Positions 13,127-13,885 of a stretch of 13,885 nt of DNA are shown in pieces. The notes beneath the pieces were generated by a model that saw nothing but the letters and a program-made list of their open reading frames with translations, was not told the origin of the DNA and did no database searches. Source of the DNA: DALYDK01 sp964415715 (GTDB taxonomy: Bacteria; Patescibacteriota; Saccharimonadia; Saccharimonadales; CAIOMD01). The stretch is taken from NCBI GenBank assembly GCA_964415715.1, contig CAYQBK010000057.1:1-13885 (forward strand), in the 5' to 3' direction. Made by a program: the position numbers and the translations under genes. How positions within the stretch are numbered: the stretch's first letter is position 1; each line of letters opens with the position of its first letter.

Positions 13127-13885
13127 TATTGATAATTCCCCCCGTCTTCCGTGATAAACAAATCGTGTGGGTGACTTTCGGTTAACGATGCCTGAGTTAT
13201 CTGCATGAATTCAGCTTCGTCGGCTAGCTGAGGTATGGTTTTGACACCGACATAATACATGCCCGAATATATACCACCAGCGAATTGGTCGACAAGCTTT
13301 TTGATCGGTCCAGTGCAGGGTACTAGTCCCTCGACTCCTTCGGCTATAAGCGTATCGCCCTGATAGCTTTTACCGTGGAACTCGTCTTCGGAGCTTATTT
13401 CTAAACCACGTTTCATTGCTCCTAGTGAGCCCATCCCACGATACACTTTGAACTGGTATTCCTTTGAACCGTCCAATATGCTTTGAAACCTGGTGGGAAC
13501 TTTGTTTGATGGTAGTAATACTATTTCGCCAGGAGATTCTTCGGTAGCTGCGAACATTTTGCCCATCATGACAGTTGATGCGCCAGCTGCCAGGGCTTTG
13601 ACTACATCACCACTATTTATGAGGCCACCATCAGCTATTATTGGGACATTGTACTTTTTGGCGACCGTTGCTGTGTCAAATAGGGCTGTTAGCTGGGGGA
13701 CGCCCATGCCAGAAACTATGCGGGTAGAACATATTGCGCCAGGACCCATGCCAACTCTCAGCCCATCGGCACCAGCTTCGATAAGCGCCTTGGCGCCATC
13801 GGCAGTGGCAATACTGCCCGCAATAACGTCGACTTTGTAGTGTTTTTTGATATATTTTGTTGCCTCGATAACCTTTTTAGAATAC
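13126..13885 (-). CDS. guaB: IMP dehydrogenase, C-terminal part (cut by window edge)
   Basis: The frame is open to the edge of the window; about 253 codons are visible and the rest, including the usual CBS domains if present, lies beyond. IMP dehydrogenase makes XMP from IMP with NAD. Landmarks are VDVIAGSIATADGAKALIEAGADG, the GMGPGAICSTR loop with the catalytic Cys, IADGGLINSGDVVKALAAGA, MMGKMFAATEESPGE, YRGMGSLGAM and EGVEGLVPCTGP (phosphate and K+ site areas). The ATG at 13749 is internal and is not the start. It forms an operon with guaA. Confidence 0.97.
   Translation of the reverse strand, partial: YSKKVIEATKYIKKHYKVDVIAGSIATADGAKALIEAGADGLRVGMGPGAICSTRIVSGMGVPQLTALFDTATVAKKYNVPIIADGGLINSGDVVKALAAGASTVMMGKMFAATEESPGEIVLLPSNKVPTRFQSILDGSKEYQFKVYRGMGSLGAMKRGLEISSEDEFHGKSYQGDTLIAEGVEGLVPCTGPIKKLVDQFAGGIYSGMYYVGVKTIPQLADEAEFMQITQASLTESHPHDLFITEDGGNYQ

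Noticed and set aside
1..13885. CRISPR array
   Set aside because: No regularly spaced direct repeats with unique spacers were seen in any intergenic region.

Overview
The window looks like a chromosomal piece of a Patescibacteria/CPR bacterium, most likely Saccharibacteria (TM7). This is an inference from the compact mix of small diverged proteins, short genes and typical CPR housekeeping genes; there is no rRNA or ribosomal protein gene here to confirm it. UGA acts as a normal stop (for example at the ends of rsmD, the thymidylate-synthase-like gene and the Nudix gene), which argues against the UGA=Gly lineages (Gracilibacteria, Absconditabacteria).

Left part (1-2145): a decayed region. It holds the 3' part of an IS982-family transposase with an in-frame TAG, then a zincin-like metallopeptidase gene whose 5' end abuts the IS end and which carries an in-frame TGA between its two metal-binding motifs. 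A 528-base gene-poor gap follows, with a striking imperfect palindrome of about 171 bp. Next (2146-3076) come a small unknown protein and a calcineurin-like phosphoesterase.

Middle (3088-6737, minus strand): a three-gene operon with a membrane-anchored CAP-domain protein, a coiled-coil protein and a 651-residue Gln/Pro-rich protein. The last two resemble phage virion or DNA-ejection proteins and may be a prophage remnant. rsmD diverges from this operon at 6816.

Accessory core (7375-10353): a strong promoter reads into an interrupted tRNA-Leu copy, split in its D-loop and T-loop by two related structured inserts. An intact tRNA-Leu(UAG) follows. Directly behind it, from a promoter buried in an 11-bp inverted repeat (probable operator), starts a tight four-gene operon: a thymidylate-synthase-superfamily enzyme with the Asn-to-Asp change typical of (d)CMP-specific members, a QueC-like PP-loop enzyme, a Nudix hydrolase and a diverged nucleoside-diphosphate-kinase-like protein. 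Together these suggest a pathway that makes, activates or polices a modified (deoxy)nucleotide. This is the best candidate here for an undescribed system.

Right part (10354-13885): a 245-base spacer with a terminator-like hairpin, then prs (PRPP synthetase), converging on a guaB-guaA operon (minus strand, guaB cut by the window edge). This is a core purine nucleotide module.

Five gene starts (2146, 2519, 6737 minus, 6816, 7850) have a -10-like box whose last base lies exactly 7 nt before the A of the start codon, which predicts leaderless mRNAs. Genes inside operons instead carry Shine-Dalgarno sequences.
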